A stretch of 64,000 bases of DNA from Lunularia cruciata (GCA_948567375.1 OX419756.1:3291001-3355000); one strand, 5' to 3'; counted from the stretch's first letter, positions 49,672 to 60,478 are shown. Made by a program: numbers and translations. Notes: generated from the letters alone by a model not told the origin.

Positions 49672-51470
49672 ACAACAGCCATGAATGAATCCCAGCACCT
49701 GTAGTTGCTGCTCGTTACCTCGGTCGGTCAGCTTGGACTAGTGCTGGAGCATGTTCGATTCTTTGCTTTCTGGTTGGCACACCCGCTGGGTTCATTGAAC
49801 TGATTTCCTCCGCCTTGCGTGGCAGTGCGTATTTGCACCTGGAGCTGGTGTTTCGTGCACCTGCAGCTCTGGTTAGCACACCCGCTGGGTTCATTGAAAC
49901 TTAATTCCCTCCGCCTTGCGTGGCAGTGCGTATTTGCACCTGGAGCTGGTGTTTCATGCACCTGCGACTATCGCTTCAGGTGCAAGAGTGGAATTTAGAT
50001 GTCGATCAGTTCACACAACAGTCATGAATGAATCCCAGCCTCTGTAGTTCCTGCTCATTACCTCGGTCGGTCAGCTCGGACTAAGTGCTGGAACATGTTC
50101 AATTCTTTGGTCTCTGGTTCGCACACTTGCGGATGACCTGCACGCACCGTGATGTAATTAGGTCCCCACCGTGCAGATGCTTCTTCTTGGATTCTTACTC
50201 CAAACTGATAATCTTTCTTCACGATCCATACTGAGAGCTACCCCGTGTTGTTTGGCGAGATTTTTATGTATCTACTGATAGTTAGTTAACTGGGTAGTTT
50301 AAACGCAATGGCTCATGGCTCAGGCATTTAGCCTCATAAGTAGAAAGGATGAGAATAGCCTCATAATAAAAAGTATCGTTTGTTTGGTCAGATCCACTAG
50401 ATAATATTTCACAGTTACGGGTTTCACACTTTCCTGTGGGAGCCTCCCAAAATGTGCTGCTTTATCAGGTCTGCTAATGGAGTAGAGTGTCTGAAACATT
50501 CAAACGGAGCTGTTGTATAGATAACCTGGCTAATGAGTGATGAAACATTTGGAAAGGACAGGAGAGGTTAAGAAAGCCAGACTCTAACGACGTACGCATT
50601 TCTTGTTACATGGCCTTTACTTGCGTCCAGCCAAACAAAATCAGGAGATTCAGAACCTTTGTATTTCAACCCAAACAATATCAATCCTCCAAAAGCAGAC
50701 CCTGGATTTGCATCGCCCCACAGTGTATACACTCAATGACTGACCCTTACTTGCGCACAATCAATCGCGCAAACTCGTCCAAAGTCATCCGAAGGGCAAT
50801 CCTGTTTTAGACAGGATTACTTTTGACTAAAACTGCCCTAAACCAAGCTTGAGAGAAGGCATGTTCAGATCAAATGAAGCATACTTGTTCTGGAAGTTCC
50901 TTGACGTGACACAGCCTGTTCTAGTTAGATGTTCAAAAATCTAAACTTCCTAAGCTTTCAACTCACTTTGCTCTTGCGACGTGAGTTGAAAAGCACGTGA
51001 ACTCGCATCCTTGCATTATGGCCAAGACCTCACAAACATTCTTGCACTTCGGTGGAGACATCAAGCTGCATTGAGCATCGTGTACGAACTTGCAGTAGGT
51101 AGTTCTCTTCTGCGTTTCCATTTTCCACTAGATATTTAGCCCAGATTTTTCAGAAGCTCGTACATTTTGGTGGACTATGGATCTACCCATATGGATCTAC
51201 CCAAATGCACGAGCATCTCAAAAGTCTACAGGCATAAATGATAAATCGATAATCCAGACATTAAACCAAAAAGCTTCTCCAATAGTACTATCCAGATGAT
51301 GAATCGAAACTGCGTCGCCCTTCAACACATTTGCATCCCACTTCCAAGACTATTGTCCAATGTTGAGCCGAGCTCGACTAGCATGTCTACTCTGTTTCGG
51401 ACAGTGTGCTATTGTCATCGTTTAACGCATAGACGACAACCAAACATCCACGTCCATGTCATCAGTCCAC
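49672..51470 (-). pseudogene. NLR-5'-like B segment, unit 4
   Basis: Collinear with 33.22-34.85 kb and closest to it. The minus strand shows KAEEISFNEPSG-like and GANTHCHARRR stretches repeated by the private 105-bp duplication. No intact frame. Confidence 0.5.
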
Positions 51471-52499
51471 ACCGACGAGAAAGGATGTCAAGACTCGCTA
51501 CCTCTCTCTGCCTATCTCTCTCCTCCCTGTGTGATAAGTCCAAAGTTACAACGAGGCATGTCAATGCTCACTCTCGTATCAGTCGTTTACGGCTCCGAGG
51601 ATAACAGACGCCTGGCGGGCCCCAACCCGATTCGTGTGATAAACACAAACACACAGACACCACAAGCCTACACTTCGAGCCCACAGAAACTCTAATGCTC
51701 GCCCTCAAGCCATAACCTAACGAAATGAAGTCAATCGATCTTCTCGGAGTTTTACTCCGCTGACATCCTTAAAATCAATTCTGTAATTGTGACGACAGAA
51801 AGCCTAACTTCCTACTCGGTACAAGACACTCAAAACTGGATCAGTGCTCTACCTTCACTCTCCAGTCCCCAAACCGTACTCCTGAGAAGCACAAACATGA
51901 ACCTGTGAAGTCTGATATGCAAAAACTCAGCAGACATTCACAAGACCAGGCTTCCTTCCCAGCGAGGTATCCAATGTCTGCAGCCAGGAAACCCTAGCTC
52001 TGATGATCAGATTTGAGTGCTCTCTTTTTATCCTCTCTCTCCTATAAAGACGGCCGGCAACAATTGGCAATGCCTACAGCACACAGTTCAGAGCCACAAG
52101 TCCTTCCTCACTGCGCTGGTTAGCCAAGGTTCATACATCCATCCATCGACGTTCATACATCATGGATACTTTAGGTCTAGTGGCTCTCTCAAGAGTTAGG
52201 TGCGGTTTAGATATTCACCCGTCATCTTCTCTCCTTCAATGTGTTTCCATTTAGGTTTGGTTTACCATACTCATTTTCTTTATTCATTTATGAGTGTTGT
52301 TCAACCTATGACACAATGGTGGTCCATATGAGGTTCCATTTAGGTTTGTTTACCATCCTCATTTTCTTTAATCGTTTATGAGTGTGATTCTACCTTGGAT
52401 GCAATATTGGTCCATATGACACTAGGTTCTTTTGGGATACAAAGATTAGTTATCTATAATGCAATCAAAGATATAGTGTTTATTATAGCTCGTGGCGTT

Positions 52500-52860
52500 T
52501 GACACATTTGTCAAGGAATGCACGAGAGCTTATCATGTTAGGCGCTAGGGGTACCACTCTCACTCTCATACTTTGCAACATATTCTAGACAACGTGTATC
52601 CATTGCTCTAATGAAGATAATGGTTGGTGCAATCCATGGGAGAGCAATCACATTAGGTGATGTTTCTTCATATGCTCCAATTGTGTGTAGACAATACGAC
52701 TTGCATAGCTCGGATATCTTAGGTGTAGTAGGGCAGATTTTTCATATAGACTCTATTGGTGCTTAGCCCCATTTTACCTGTTTTGTCTCTCCCTTGTACG
52801 GCTTGATGGGGTCTTCCCATCCTTCAATTTTTCTACGCGGTCGCCTTCTTCTTTATTATA
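52500..52860 (+). repeat. Dispersed repeat family R, copy 7
   Basis: Matches 35840-36190: agagcaatcacattaggtga, gcttagccccattttacctg, ctacgcggtcgccttcttct. Confidence 0.65.
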
Positions 52861-53039
52861 GCATAAGAGAATGAATACTTTGCTTGGAAAGAGTATTCAT
52901 ATGCTTTACAAACAATGCATGTTAGAGCATATTTATACTTGTGCCAAGATATCATGTGACAATAATGGATGTTATGGTTACCGATCATATGCATGATGTA
53001 GTTTTGGAGGGAGTGATTACTCATCCTCCTAGATGTGCG

Positions 53040-53640
53040 ACAAGCAGAGTAAGGTCTCTAAATATATGGGTATACAATGAGGTCACTTCTTTGTTCCTCT
53101 AGCCTTGGAGTTATATAGAGCTATGACATAATGTTCAACACATTTGTCAAGGAGTGTGCTAGAGCTTATTGTTTTAGACATCACCAAGTACCACTCTCAC
53201 TCTCATATTTTGTAGTATACTTTAGAGAACATATGTCCATTGCTCTATGGAGAGCATTGGCTGGTGCAATCCATAGGAGAGCAATAATACTAGGTGATGT
53301 TTCTTTGAATACTGCAATAGTTTGTAGACCTTATAACTTGCATAACTCAAATATCTTAGATATGATAGGGTATTTTCTCATATCAATAATATTGGAGTCT
53401 AATCCCACTTGACCTCTTTTATCCCTCCTTGTACATCAAGTTGTACAAGGAAAGTATTTGATGGGGTCTTCCCATTGTTCTTCATGCGTTCTACAAGTTC
53501 GCCTTTCCCCATTAGTTACAAGTGGAATCCAGCCCCATGTTACATCTTTTGTTTCTCTTGTACAGCTTGACTGGTCTTTCATCCTTTGTGTTTCCTATAC
53601 GGTCACCTTTTCTCCTTTAGATATTACAAAAGGTGTTTTG
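53040..53640 (+). repeat. Dispersed repeat family R, copy 8
   Basis: Matches 36364-36990. The coding-like part is open at 53131-53412 (FVKECARAYCFRHHQVPLSL, YFREHMSIALWRALAGAIHR), preceded by a frame break (ctatgacataatg in place of ctatggacacaatg). Confidence 0.65.
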
Positions 53641-53649
53641 AGAATCCTT

Positions 53650-55600
53650 TTCCAAATTCCAGAAATTACTTGTTGGGAGGTTCATACGATATCTCTTAAA
53701 ATATTTTGGGGTATGAGGAAAATCCATTCATCTTACATAGAATAAGTAAGAAGAACTCACTTAACCTCTTGAAATCTTCTGGGTAATAAAACATGACCAA
53801 GTAAATTTTTTCAGGCTCCATGTGGTCCACAAAATTTAACCACCAAAAAAATGACCAGAAAAAGTAATAAAATAATTTCCATATGACATGTTAATTTTTT
53901 ATAGTAATTTTCATAAATGTAGTGTATGTATTTTGGTGTATAGGACGTAATAAATAAGTTTATGGGGCATTATAGACATTCTTGAAATGTCCTCGTATAC
54001 AAACTATTTTGAGAATGTCAAGACTTAGACCGGAGACTTGGACTTGGTGGTATCTATATGTGATCTTTTAATTATTAATATAACAAATCATTTCTATCAC
54101 AATCAACTCTTACCAGGTTTTTAACAGATTTTATCAAGAGAAGTCTTAGATGAAAAATCTAATTTTCTAATGTTCAAAGTGATAATGAATTTTTAATTTT
54201 GAGGTGATACTCTTGTTAATCATAAATTGTAAAAATCCAACCCTAAACCTTAAATATATTGCTCTAAATCTTAAAAGGTTTAGCCATTGTTTGACCAAAA
54301 CCCCAAGCGTGATATAACTTGGATAGGGTTACACTTCAATTATACTGGTAATATAAAGATTGATTTTAGTAATATAAAGATTGATTCAACTAAAACCCCA
54401 ACCCGTTGTCAACCCAAACCTACCCACGGTATAATCTGACCGGGGTTACATCTCAGTTCTATGCCCCGTTGTAGAGATGGATGCACCTCACATCTTGCCT
54501 GTTGCTGTGATGAATATAATGCAATGCCAAGCTATCAATTATTGGTTTTTTAAGCAATTTCATGAATTTATGTTAAACATCGATGCGATTTGGGCTTTGA
54601 GAAAGAAGCCTACATGATCTAGGCTGCCCGGAGATCGGTTAGTATCAGTGACATTTTATTGTTGGGATAGCCCTTTACTCTATTGAAGCAGGGTATGTTG
54701 ATCTATGCTTATTCTTCTCAGAGTGTTTATGGGCATAGAGCTTCAATGCAAATACTATGTGATCACTAATGAATAATGAAAGAATCAAGATTCTTGACGA
54801 AGCAGGGTGTGTTGATCTATGCTTATTCTTCTCATATTATTTATGGGCATAGCGCTTCAATGCAAATACTATGTGATCAATAATGAATAACGAAAGACTC
54901 AAGATTCTTGACGAAGCAGGGTGTGTTGATCTATGCTTATTCTTCTCATATTATTTATGGGCATAGCGCTTCAATGCAAATACTATGTGATCAATAATGA
55001 ATAACGAAAGACTCAAGATTCTTGGCATCAAATCCAACAAACATTGTATGGAGATAATAATTCTTTCACCAAATAAAATTTCTTTAAATGGGATGAGGAT
55101 TGAAGCTTATCGATTAGAATTCACTCGTTATTGGCTTCTTGGAGTGTTTGCTTGATGGATACAAAGGTATAGCAAAGGTGTAATAACTCTTTTGGATTCT
55201 AAAGGGTTTCTAAACTTAGAAAATGAATATGGTAGTCAATTTCAAATGATGGTTGTTGAACCATTGAAAGACACATAGATTATTGTGGACATGAAAAGGT
55301 CACTAATTGACTATAGAAAGGATACAAATTAGTAAGTTGTTTCTATATACAATTAAATATCTCAATATAGATGAAGATCTACATATGTGAGTAGGACCTC
55401 AATTTATCGTGATATCTTGTTGATAATTTCTAAAACATAGGATTGCGGTCGTCGAATAGCACTACATATTGTGATACCCAGTTCTACTGTCGACCGGTTC
55501 AAATGATTACCGGTACAGGTGTAGTGTCCTAAACCAAAACCATTAAGAGTCTGCAAAACAATGTTTGTATATATCCATTCGCTATCCTTTGGTATTCTAT
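53650..55600. other. AT-rich array DNA of unit 4
   Basis: Corresponds to 37.0-39.1 kb. It contains three tandem copies of a 114-bp unit beginning near 54682, 54796 and 54910 (gacgaagcagggtgtgttga, catagcgcttcaatgcaaat), where units 1 and 2 have one. No gene recognised. Confidence 0.6.
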
Positions 55601-55619
55601 TCAATTATCAATGTGATTG

Positions 55620-55874
55620 ATGAACTCCGGAGACCATATTACACGAGAAGCTTTCATAAATCTTGGAATTGACGTAAGTAATGAATTCAAACCGTATCCA
55701 TTAAAGACGACCCAAATTCTTTATTGTTTGGAGCATTATGTTGAACCCTACAAGAACAAGATATCGATCCCTAATGTTTTCACCTTCCGGAAGTGTTTCA
55801 AGCAATTGGGCCGAAAGAATTACATGGAGGAAGAAGAGCACAACGGGTCATACACGTTACCCAATCCTTGGTAA
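55620..55874 (+). CDS. Small conserved hypothetical ORF, best copy of four
   Basis: The first ATG is at 55620 and the frame stays open for 84 codons: [60 protein letters not shown]. Homologous but damaged segments lie at 28.08, 39.13 and 45.23 kb; their better conservation than the surroundings suggests an originally coding sequence. A splice-donor-like gacgtaagt occurs at 55671-55679, so it may be two joined pieces of a larger gene. Product and function unknown; probably a captured fragment and not a working gene. Confidence 0.35.
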   Translation: MNSGDHITREAFINLGIDVSNEFKPYPLKTTQILYCLEHYVEPYKNKISIPNVFTFRKCFKQLGRKNYMEEEEHNGSYTLPNPW

Positions 55875-56636
55875 ATGACTCTCTCGTTTTGAAGGGTATT
55901 GTCTATTGGTTTCACTAGTTAGATGCCCATGCTATTCATGAGGTAGTGTGTCGAACATATCTTGAAGAACTGTCCGAAACAAATCTCTTAGAAAAATTAT
56001 TATCTAGATCCCATTAGTATGGATGGTATATGTTCTGTGGTTGACATTGGTTTTTATATATGATATATATTTTATTATTCTTTAAATTTTAATGTTGTCA
56101 ATAATTATATATTTAAATTTATTTGGAAATAGATCAATAATATATTATTTTAAGTATTTCAGCATTGTATAATTCTAGAGCTAATATTGTTAAATATAGT
56201 TGAGATTTAGAGCTTTTGGTTTGGACTTTTATTAAGGACTGCATATAATGATGAGAAGATTTAAGATAACAGTTTAACTGAGTTATAATTATTATTTATT
56301 TAGAAAAAAATTTATTCTAATCTATTCTGATTTTATTTGATCAAGAGTAGATTCAAATTCTATATTATTGGAAATTAATAATCCATCTTAATATTTATAA
56401 ACTCCTAACTCCTAAAAAATTGCTTAATTTACCTTTAATCTTCATTGCAACTGTAGTATACTACTTGTTCAATATGTGTATAAATAAATGAGAAACATAA
56501 AATCAAAATATGGAATACTCATCACAATCTATGTCGTGCGTATATACATCGCTACACAACATACATCGCTGTCAACATCATACACTATAAAAGCACAACT
56601 CACATATAAGTCATACATAGACTCTAAAGTGCCACA

Positions 56637-57097
56637 ATAATCAGATTGCTTAACATTCTCAACTCAACTCAACTCAGATCAGTACTTGATCTATCACTCT
56701 ATAAACTGCCAACAACTGGGCACTGATTACAGTCAAGCCACACCCACTCAAGCATAGAGAATCCAAGTGACGCTCGCCGGCCTCTGTCCACCATAGCCAG
56801 GAACTCGAAGGCTTAACATCAGAGAAGTGAGCTCTCTGGAGCTCACTTCGAAACTATACCCCCTGGACTCGAGCTAGCCCTGAAACCCTAACGGTCCCGC
56901 TGACGGCACACTCGACGGTGCAAACGGTGCAAACGGTGCAAAGTGACGGTGGGCCCCACCGTGAAGTCAGTACCCCGAACACAAAATCTAACCGTCGGAA
57001 AGTAGTCCCTGAGAAACAGCTAGAATAACTCTAACTACCATCACTGGAACTCCAGTGTCCGAGCATCTAGATGCGGAACTACAAATGGCGTGACAGC
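56637..57097. other. Unique inner segment of the LTR region
   Basis: These 461 bases lie between the two 105-bp repeats. They include cgacggtgcaaacggtgcaa, two inverted repeats and several aactcaactcaactc steps near 56663. No ORF of note. Confidence 0.6.
56824..56849. promoter_or_regulatory. Perfect 11-bp hairpin in the LTR
   Basis: gaagtgagctc (56824-56834), loop tctg, gagctcacttc (56839-56849). A second inverted repeat, acggtggg/cccaccgt, lies about 100 bases further on. Their role (terminator, polyadenylation or RNA structure) is not known. Confidence 0.6.
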
Positions 57098-57203
57098 TGT
57101 CGTGCATATATACATCGCTACACAACATACATCGATGTCAACATCATACACTATAAAAGCACAACTCACACATAAGTCATACATAGACTCTAAAGTGCCA
57201 CAA

Positions 57204-57214
57204 TCGCCCCCCTA
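57204..57214 (-). promoter_or_regulatory. Polypurine tract
   Basis: On the minus strand aggggggcga lies one base before the TGTGGCAC start of the LTR. Such tracts prime plus-strand DNA synthesis in LTR retrotransposons. Confidence 0.75.
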
Positions 57215-57371
57215 GCTGGCGGTTAGGTCCCTCTAACTCCAGATAGCCATCTACTCTAAGTATATGGTATACCCTCTAATGGGCAAAGATCAGGAGGCCG
57301 GGTGCTATGGAGCCCCATCGTTAGTCACCTGTCTGCAATCTATACCATATAAAGAATGAACTAGCTATAGG
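57215..57371 (-). other. 3' untranslated leader to the polypurine tract
   Basis: 157 bases between the integrase stop and the polypurine tract on the minus strand; no further ORF or domain is seen, so the PHD finger is the last coding part of the element. Confidence 0.6.
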
Positions 57372-58952
57372 TCAAGTACATCTAGGACATAACCACTGTC
57401 CCTGAGGAACCACCGTGAGGGGAGGAGTCATACATGCCATATGCCATCTTCTCGAATAGCTATCACACACTAACATAGTAGCAGCTCCACCAGAAGAGCC
57501 ACATAACATACACCTCAAGCCTGCACGTACAAGTGCCAAGCTTGGGTCCATAGTACCATCAATGTTTGGAAGGTGGCATGGCGCACAATTGCGCACATGA
57601 TCCTTCCAAACAACACCATCACGTCCTTCTAACACAAGGACTCCAGATGGCAAAACCTCGCGCACTCTCAAGATAGTGCGGCCTGTAGAAACATCAAGTG
57701 TCGTCGGTGCTGTCTGCTGTAGATATACATAGTCGCCTGGATGAAATCGACGGATCGAGGGTCTATAACCTCCTCCTTGAATGGTAGCATAGCATAAAGT
57801 ATCTCTATGCTGAGCAATCGCCAAGTTCTCGAAGGCCATCGGCATCACTCTCTGAAAGATCTCTGCCCGCTGAGAACATGCGCTCATCCATACATCAGGG
57901 TCATCCAAGTCCAAAACTACAGTAGCATCTCGACGAATGGCTGCAGGTAAATCTGGATCTCGTCCATAGAGTAGAAAGTATGGAGAGAAGGATGCTAAGG
58001 AGGCTTGCCGGCTGAACCGATAGCCCATGGCCAACCAAGGTAACTGGAGATCCCAATCTCCCAAGTGGCCTCTCTGCAAACCATACTTTCGCAATCCTCT
58101 CTTCACCGTCTGAACCACTCTCTCTGCTAAGCCATCTGCCTCAGGGTGATCTCGGGATGTAGTACGATGATCAATCAAAGCCTTGTCACACAAGACCTGA
58201 AACTCTCCCAAGAACTCTGTACCCTGATCAGTCAAAACCTCAGCTGGTGCACCAAAATGACTAAGAACTCGATCCAGGAACGAGTAAGCTGTCCCTTCAC
58301 TAGACTTGTCAGGAAGTGCCACCAACTCAATCCACTTGGAGAAGTGCTCCACCATCACCAAAACATACCGATGATGTCTCACAGTCAGCGGTAAAGGTCC
58401 GGCAAAGTCCAAACTCCAACGGTAACCCAATCCCATGATAGGTAATGGGTGTAACTGTGGCGTAGGAGCATTGAATGATGCTCTAACTCGATCACAAACC
58501 ACACATCTGGCAACAAACTGCTGTACCTCGGTCTGCATACCGCACCACCAATAATGACTCTGGAGTAAGCTATATGTACGCTTTACTCCAAAATGTCCTA
58601 GCTCCTCATGAGCATGACGGACCAACTGTGGTCTCTGTGATGGAAGTGGTACTACTCGCACTCTACCATCCTCCCATACACGCAAAAGGTGTCTACCCTC
58701 CAATCTGAACCGTCTGGCCCGCTGAAGAACACGGTCTCTCTCCTTGGCCCCAACTGTGCCACCCACAACACCAGTGCGAAGATAGTCCATCACTAAGACA
58801 TCATCATGAATGTCTCGCTGAACTGTACCAATATCTTCACTCTCTGGATCTGTGACCTCAATAACTCCTCCTGTATGCGCTGAGAGAGATACACCAAAGT
58901 CTCTGCAAATATACACAGAAAGGCCGATGCATGCCAACCTGGCACCATCTCC
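57372..58952 (-). CDS. Integrase with C-terminal PHD-type finger (pol part 2)
   Basis: Numbered from the codon at 58937, the zinc-binding domain has H110, H115, C145 and C148. The catalytic core has D177 (SLDFAGP), D237 (LTDQGTEF) and E272 (HPEADGLAERVV), 34 residues between the last two. A C-terminal DNA-binding region contains GDYVYLQQTAP and DGVVWKDHVRN. Residues 476-520 form a PHD-like finger: CMLC, LVCDSYSRRWHMAC, WLCPRC. The fourth metal ligand, normally Cys, is Tyr494 (tat at 57456-57458), one transition away from tgt. Integrase inserts element DNA; a PHD finger usually reads histone H3 tails and could steer integration, as chromodomains do in chromoviruses. The frame opens at 58952 without an ATG (first in-frame Met is residue 50) and overlaps the RT ORF by about 160 nt in -1. 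Confidence 0.9.
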   Translation of the reverse strand, partial: GDGARLACIGLSVYICRDFGVSLSAHTGGVIEVTDPESEDIGTVQRDIHDDVLVMDYLRTGVVGGTVGAKERDRVLQRARRFRLEGRHLLRVWEDGRVRVVPLPSQRPQLVRHAHEELGHFGVKRTYSLLQSHYWWCGMQTEVQQFVARCVVCDRVRASFNAPTPQLHPLPIMGLGYRWSLDFAGPLPLTVRHHRYVLVMVEHFSKWIELVALPDKSSEGTAYSFLDRVLSHFGAPAEVLTDQGTEFLGEFQVLCDKALIDHRTTSRDHPEADGLAERVVQTVKRGLRKYGLQRGHLGDWDLQLPWLAMGYRFSRQASLASFSPYFLLYGRDPDLPAAIRRDATVVLDLDDPDVWMSACSQRAEIFQRVMPMAFENLAIAQHRDTLCYATIQGGGYRPSIRRFHPGDYVYLQQTAPTTLDVSTGRTILRVREVLPSGVLVLEGRDGVVWKDHVRNCAPCHLPNIDGTMDPSLALVRAGLRCMLCGSSGGAATMLVCDSYSRRWHMACMTPPLTVVPQGQWLCPRCT

Positions 58953-60472
58953 TCATCTGTCTCACCATGCCAACGTGCTCCGGTCTGATCCTGCTGGCTG
59001 GGACATGGGTTTCTACTCAACCCATCTGCATCACGGTTCACCACTCCAGGTCTGTGAACAACCGTGAAATCATACTCTTGTAAAATCAGAGCCCATCGTG
59101 CAAGCTTCCCTGAAAGCTTGTCGGACTCCATCAACCACTTCAGCGGCTGATGATCAGTGATGAGAGTGAAGGGGTTACCAAATAGGTAACATCGGAAATG
59201 TGCTACTGCCCAAACTGCTGCCAAGCACTCTCCCTCATATGAACTATACTTCGCCTCCGCTGAATTGTTGGAGCGACTAGCATAGGCCACCACAAACTCC
59301 TTCTCCTCATCATCATGTTGGGTGAGCACCGCTCCAAGCTCCAACATACTCCAATCAGTGTGAACCTGAAATGGTCGTCCCCTGATCGGTCTCCTCAAAA
59401 TAGGAGCAGATGTCAACCTCTCCTTGAGCTCTACAAAAGCTCTCTCCTGCTCATCTCCCCAACACCACTCCTGTGTAAGCTTGGTCAGCTTCGTCAAGGC
59501 CTTGGCAATGGCACTAAATCCTCTAACATAGCGGCGATAGAAGTTTGCCAACCCAAGGAATGCTCGCACTCTGCTCACATCCGTAGGCCGAGGAATACGT
59601 GCAATAGCCTCCACCTTGGTCTGCTGAACACCAAGTCCTCCGGGGTAGATAGTGTGACCCAAATACTCAACCTGCTCATGGAAGAACCTACACTTCCCAG
59701 GATGTAATTTGAGTCCATGAGATCTCAACCTCTCAAACACCTCCAACAACTGTCTCTCATGCTCCTCCACAGTAGTGCTATACACCAAAATGTCATCAAT
59801 ATAGCACCGAGCAAAATCCAGTCCAGCTAGGATCCTATCCATGACCCTCTGGAACTCAGCAGGAGCATTCTTCAACCCAAATGGTAAGAATCTCCACTGA
59901 TATAACACATCCTTGCCGTGAGGATCAATAGCCCAAAATGCTGTCTTGGACTTATCTTCCTCCCTGTTCGGCAACTGATGATATCCCGCTCGAAGATCCA
60001 AAGTACTGAAGACCTTTGCATGCCCAATCGCATAAAAAATCTCCTCCGGTGTAGGCATGGCATACCGATCAGCCCTGGTCTGTCGGTTGATAGGACGGTA
60101 ATCTCCACACATCCGCCTATCTGTATAGTTGCCATGCATATCCTTCTTGGCTGGCATCACTGTCGCTGATGCATACTCTCCATGTGAAATCTCCACCAAA
60201 CCAGCCTCAAAAAGGTCACTACTCCGGCTCTGAATCAATGTCCTCTCCATCTCAATATATCGATAAGGACGTCGGAAAACAGGTGTGTCGCTAGTCAGCT
60301 CAATCCGTATACCAGGTCCCTTCAGAGCACCCAAATCCTTCATACTGAAGGCAAAACAACTCGTGTGACTCCTCAAGAACCTCCAAACCCTCCGTCTTTC
60401 CTCTCCAGTAAGCTTGGGTCCAAGATCTGGCTCCCAAGTATCCTCTGTAACTGTAGTAGGAGTGGAAGACAT
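58793..60472 (-). CDS. Reverse transcriptase-RNase H (pol part 1)
   Basis: 559 codons from ATG at 60472. RT spans roughly residues 60-290, with SATVMPAKKD, MCGDYRPINRQT, FSTLDLRAGYHQ, FLPFGLKNAPAEFQ and the catalytic CYIDDILVYS (D226, D227). Residues 365-485 are RNase H: D373 (HTDWS, usually HTDAS), E413/E415 (YSSYEGECLAAV) and D440 (LITDHQPLKWL). Then VNRDADGLSRNPC ends the domain. All catalytic acids are present, so the enzyme could be active. It lies in the same frame as the upstream gag-methyltransferase ORF, four codons past a UAG. The ATG may thus be internal to a readthrough polyprotein. Its last 50 or so residues overlap the integrase frame and look unnatural, suggesting the ribosome leaves this frame before the stop at 58793. 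Confidence 0.93.
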   Translation of the reverse strand: MSSTPTTVTEDTWEPDLGPKLTGEERRRVWRFLRSHTSCFAFSMKDLGALKGPGIRIELTSDTPVFRRPYRYIEMERTLIQSRSSDLFEAGLVEISHGEYASATVMPAKKDMHGNYTDRRMCGDYRPINRQTRADRYAMPTPEEIFYAIGHAKVFSTLDLRAGYHQLPNREEDKSKTAFWAIDPHGKDVLYQWRFLPFGLKNAPAEFQRVMDRILAGLDFARCYIDDILVYSTTVEEHERQLLEVFERLRSHGLKLHPGKCRFFHEQVEYLGHTIYPGGLGVQQTKVEAIARIPRPTDVSRVRAFLGLANFYRRYVRGFSAIAKALTKLTKLTQEWCWGDEQERAFVELKERLTSAPILRRPIRGRPFQVHTDWSMLELGAVLTQHDDEEKEFVVAYASRSNNSAEAKYSSYEGECLAAVWAVAHFRCYLFGNPFTLITDHQPLKWLMESDKLSGKLARWALILQEYDFTVVHRPGVVNRDADGLSRNPCPSQQDQTGARWHGETDEEMVPGWHASAFLCIFAETLVYLSQRIQEELLRSQIQRVKILVQFSETFMMMS

Positions 60473-60478
60473 ACTGAC

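Larger units (their letters stand above)
44790..56531 (+). repeat. 17.16-kb tandem segmental duplication, copy 2 (interrupted)
   Basis: It is collinear with 27631-39982. It stops at cacaatcta (ending 56531), where the methyltransferase-bearing retrotransposon begins; the equivalent place in copy 1 is 39982. The remaining roughly 4.8 kb of the duplicate should lie beyond the retrotransposon, outside this window. Confidence 0.85.
49672..56531 (+). repeat. Array unit 4 (about 6.9 kb, interrupted)
   Basis: B segment (49.67-52.26 kb), two R copies (52.5 and 53.05 kb), AT-rich DNA and the A segment (55.6 kb) match unit 2, including the shared 740-bp deletion. It ends at the insertion site of the methyltransferase retrotransposon. 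A roughly 105-bp tandem duplication within B (gcacacccgctgggttcatt, 49788 and 49876) is private to this unit. Confidence 0.8.
56532..57202 (-). mobile_element. 3' LTR region of the methyltransferase element
   Basis: A 105-bp segment with TGT...ACA ends (TGTCGTGC to GTGCCACA on the plus strand) occurs at both 56532-56636 and 57098-57202, separated by 461 bp. The polypurine tract abuts the right copy, so the LTR starts at 57202 on the minus strand. The LTR is either the whole 671 bp with its ends duplicated, or 105 bp with additional LTR-like DNA behind it. The inner 461 bp lacks a polypurine tract or obvious primer site for a separate mini-element, which favours the 671-bp reading. tgcaaacggtgcaaacggtg is a short tandem run near 56920. 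Confidence 0.7.

Noticed and set aside
56532-57202. A separate 671-bp TRIM-type mini-retrotransposon
   Set aside because: It has TGT...ACA ends and direct repeats, but I found no primer-binding site or polypurine tract inside, and the large element's own polypurine tract abuts it; treated as its LTR.
58146-58394. Plus-strand ORFs across 57-64 kb
   Set aside because: They are antisense shadows of the gag-methyltransferase-RT-integrase frames.
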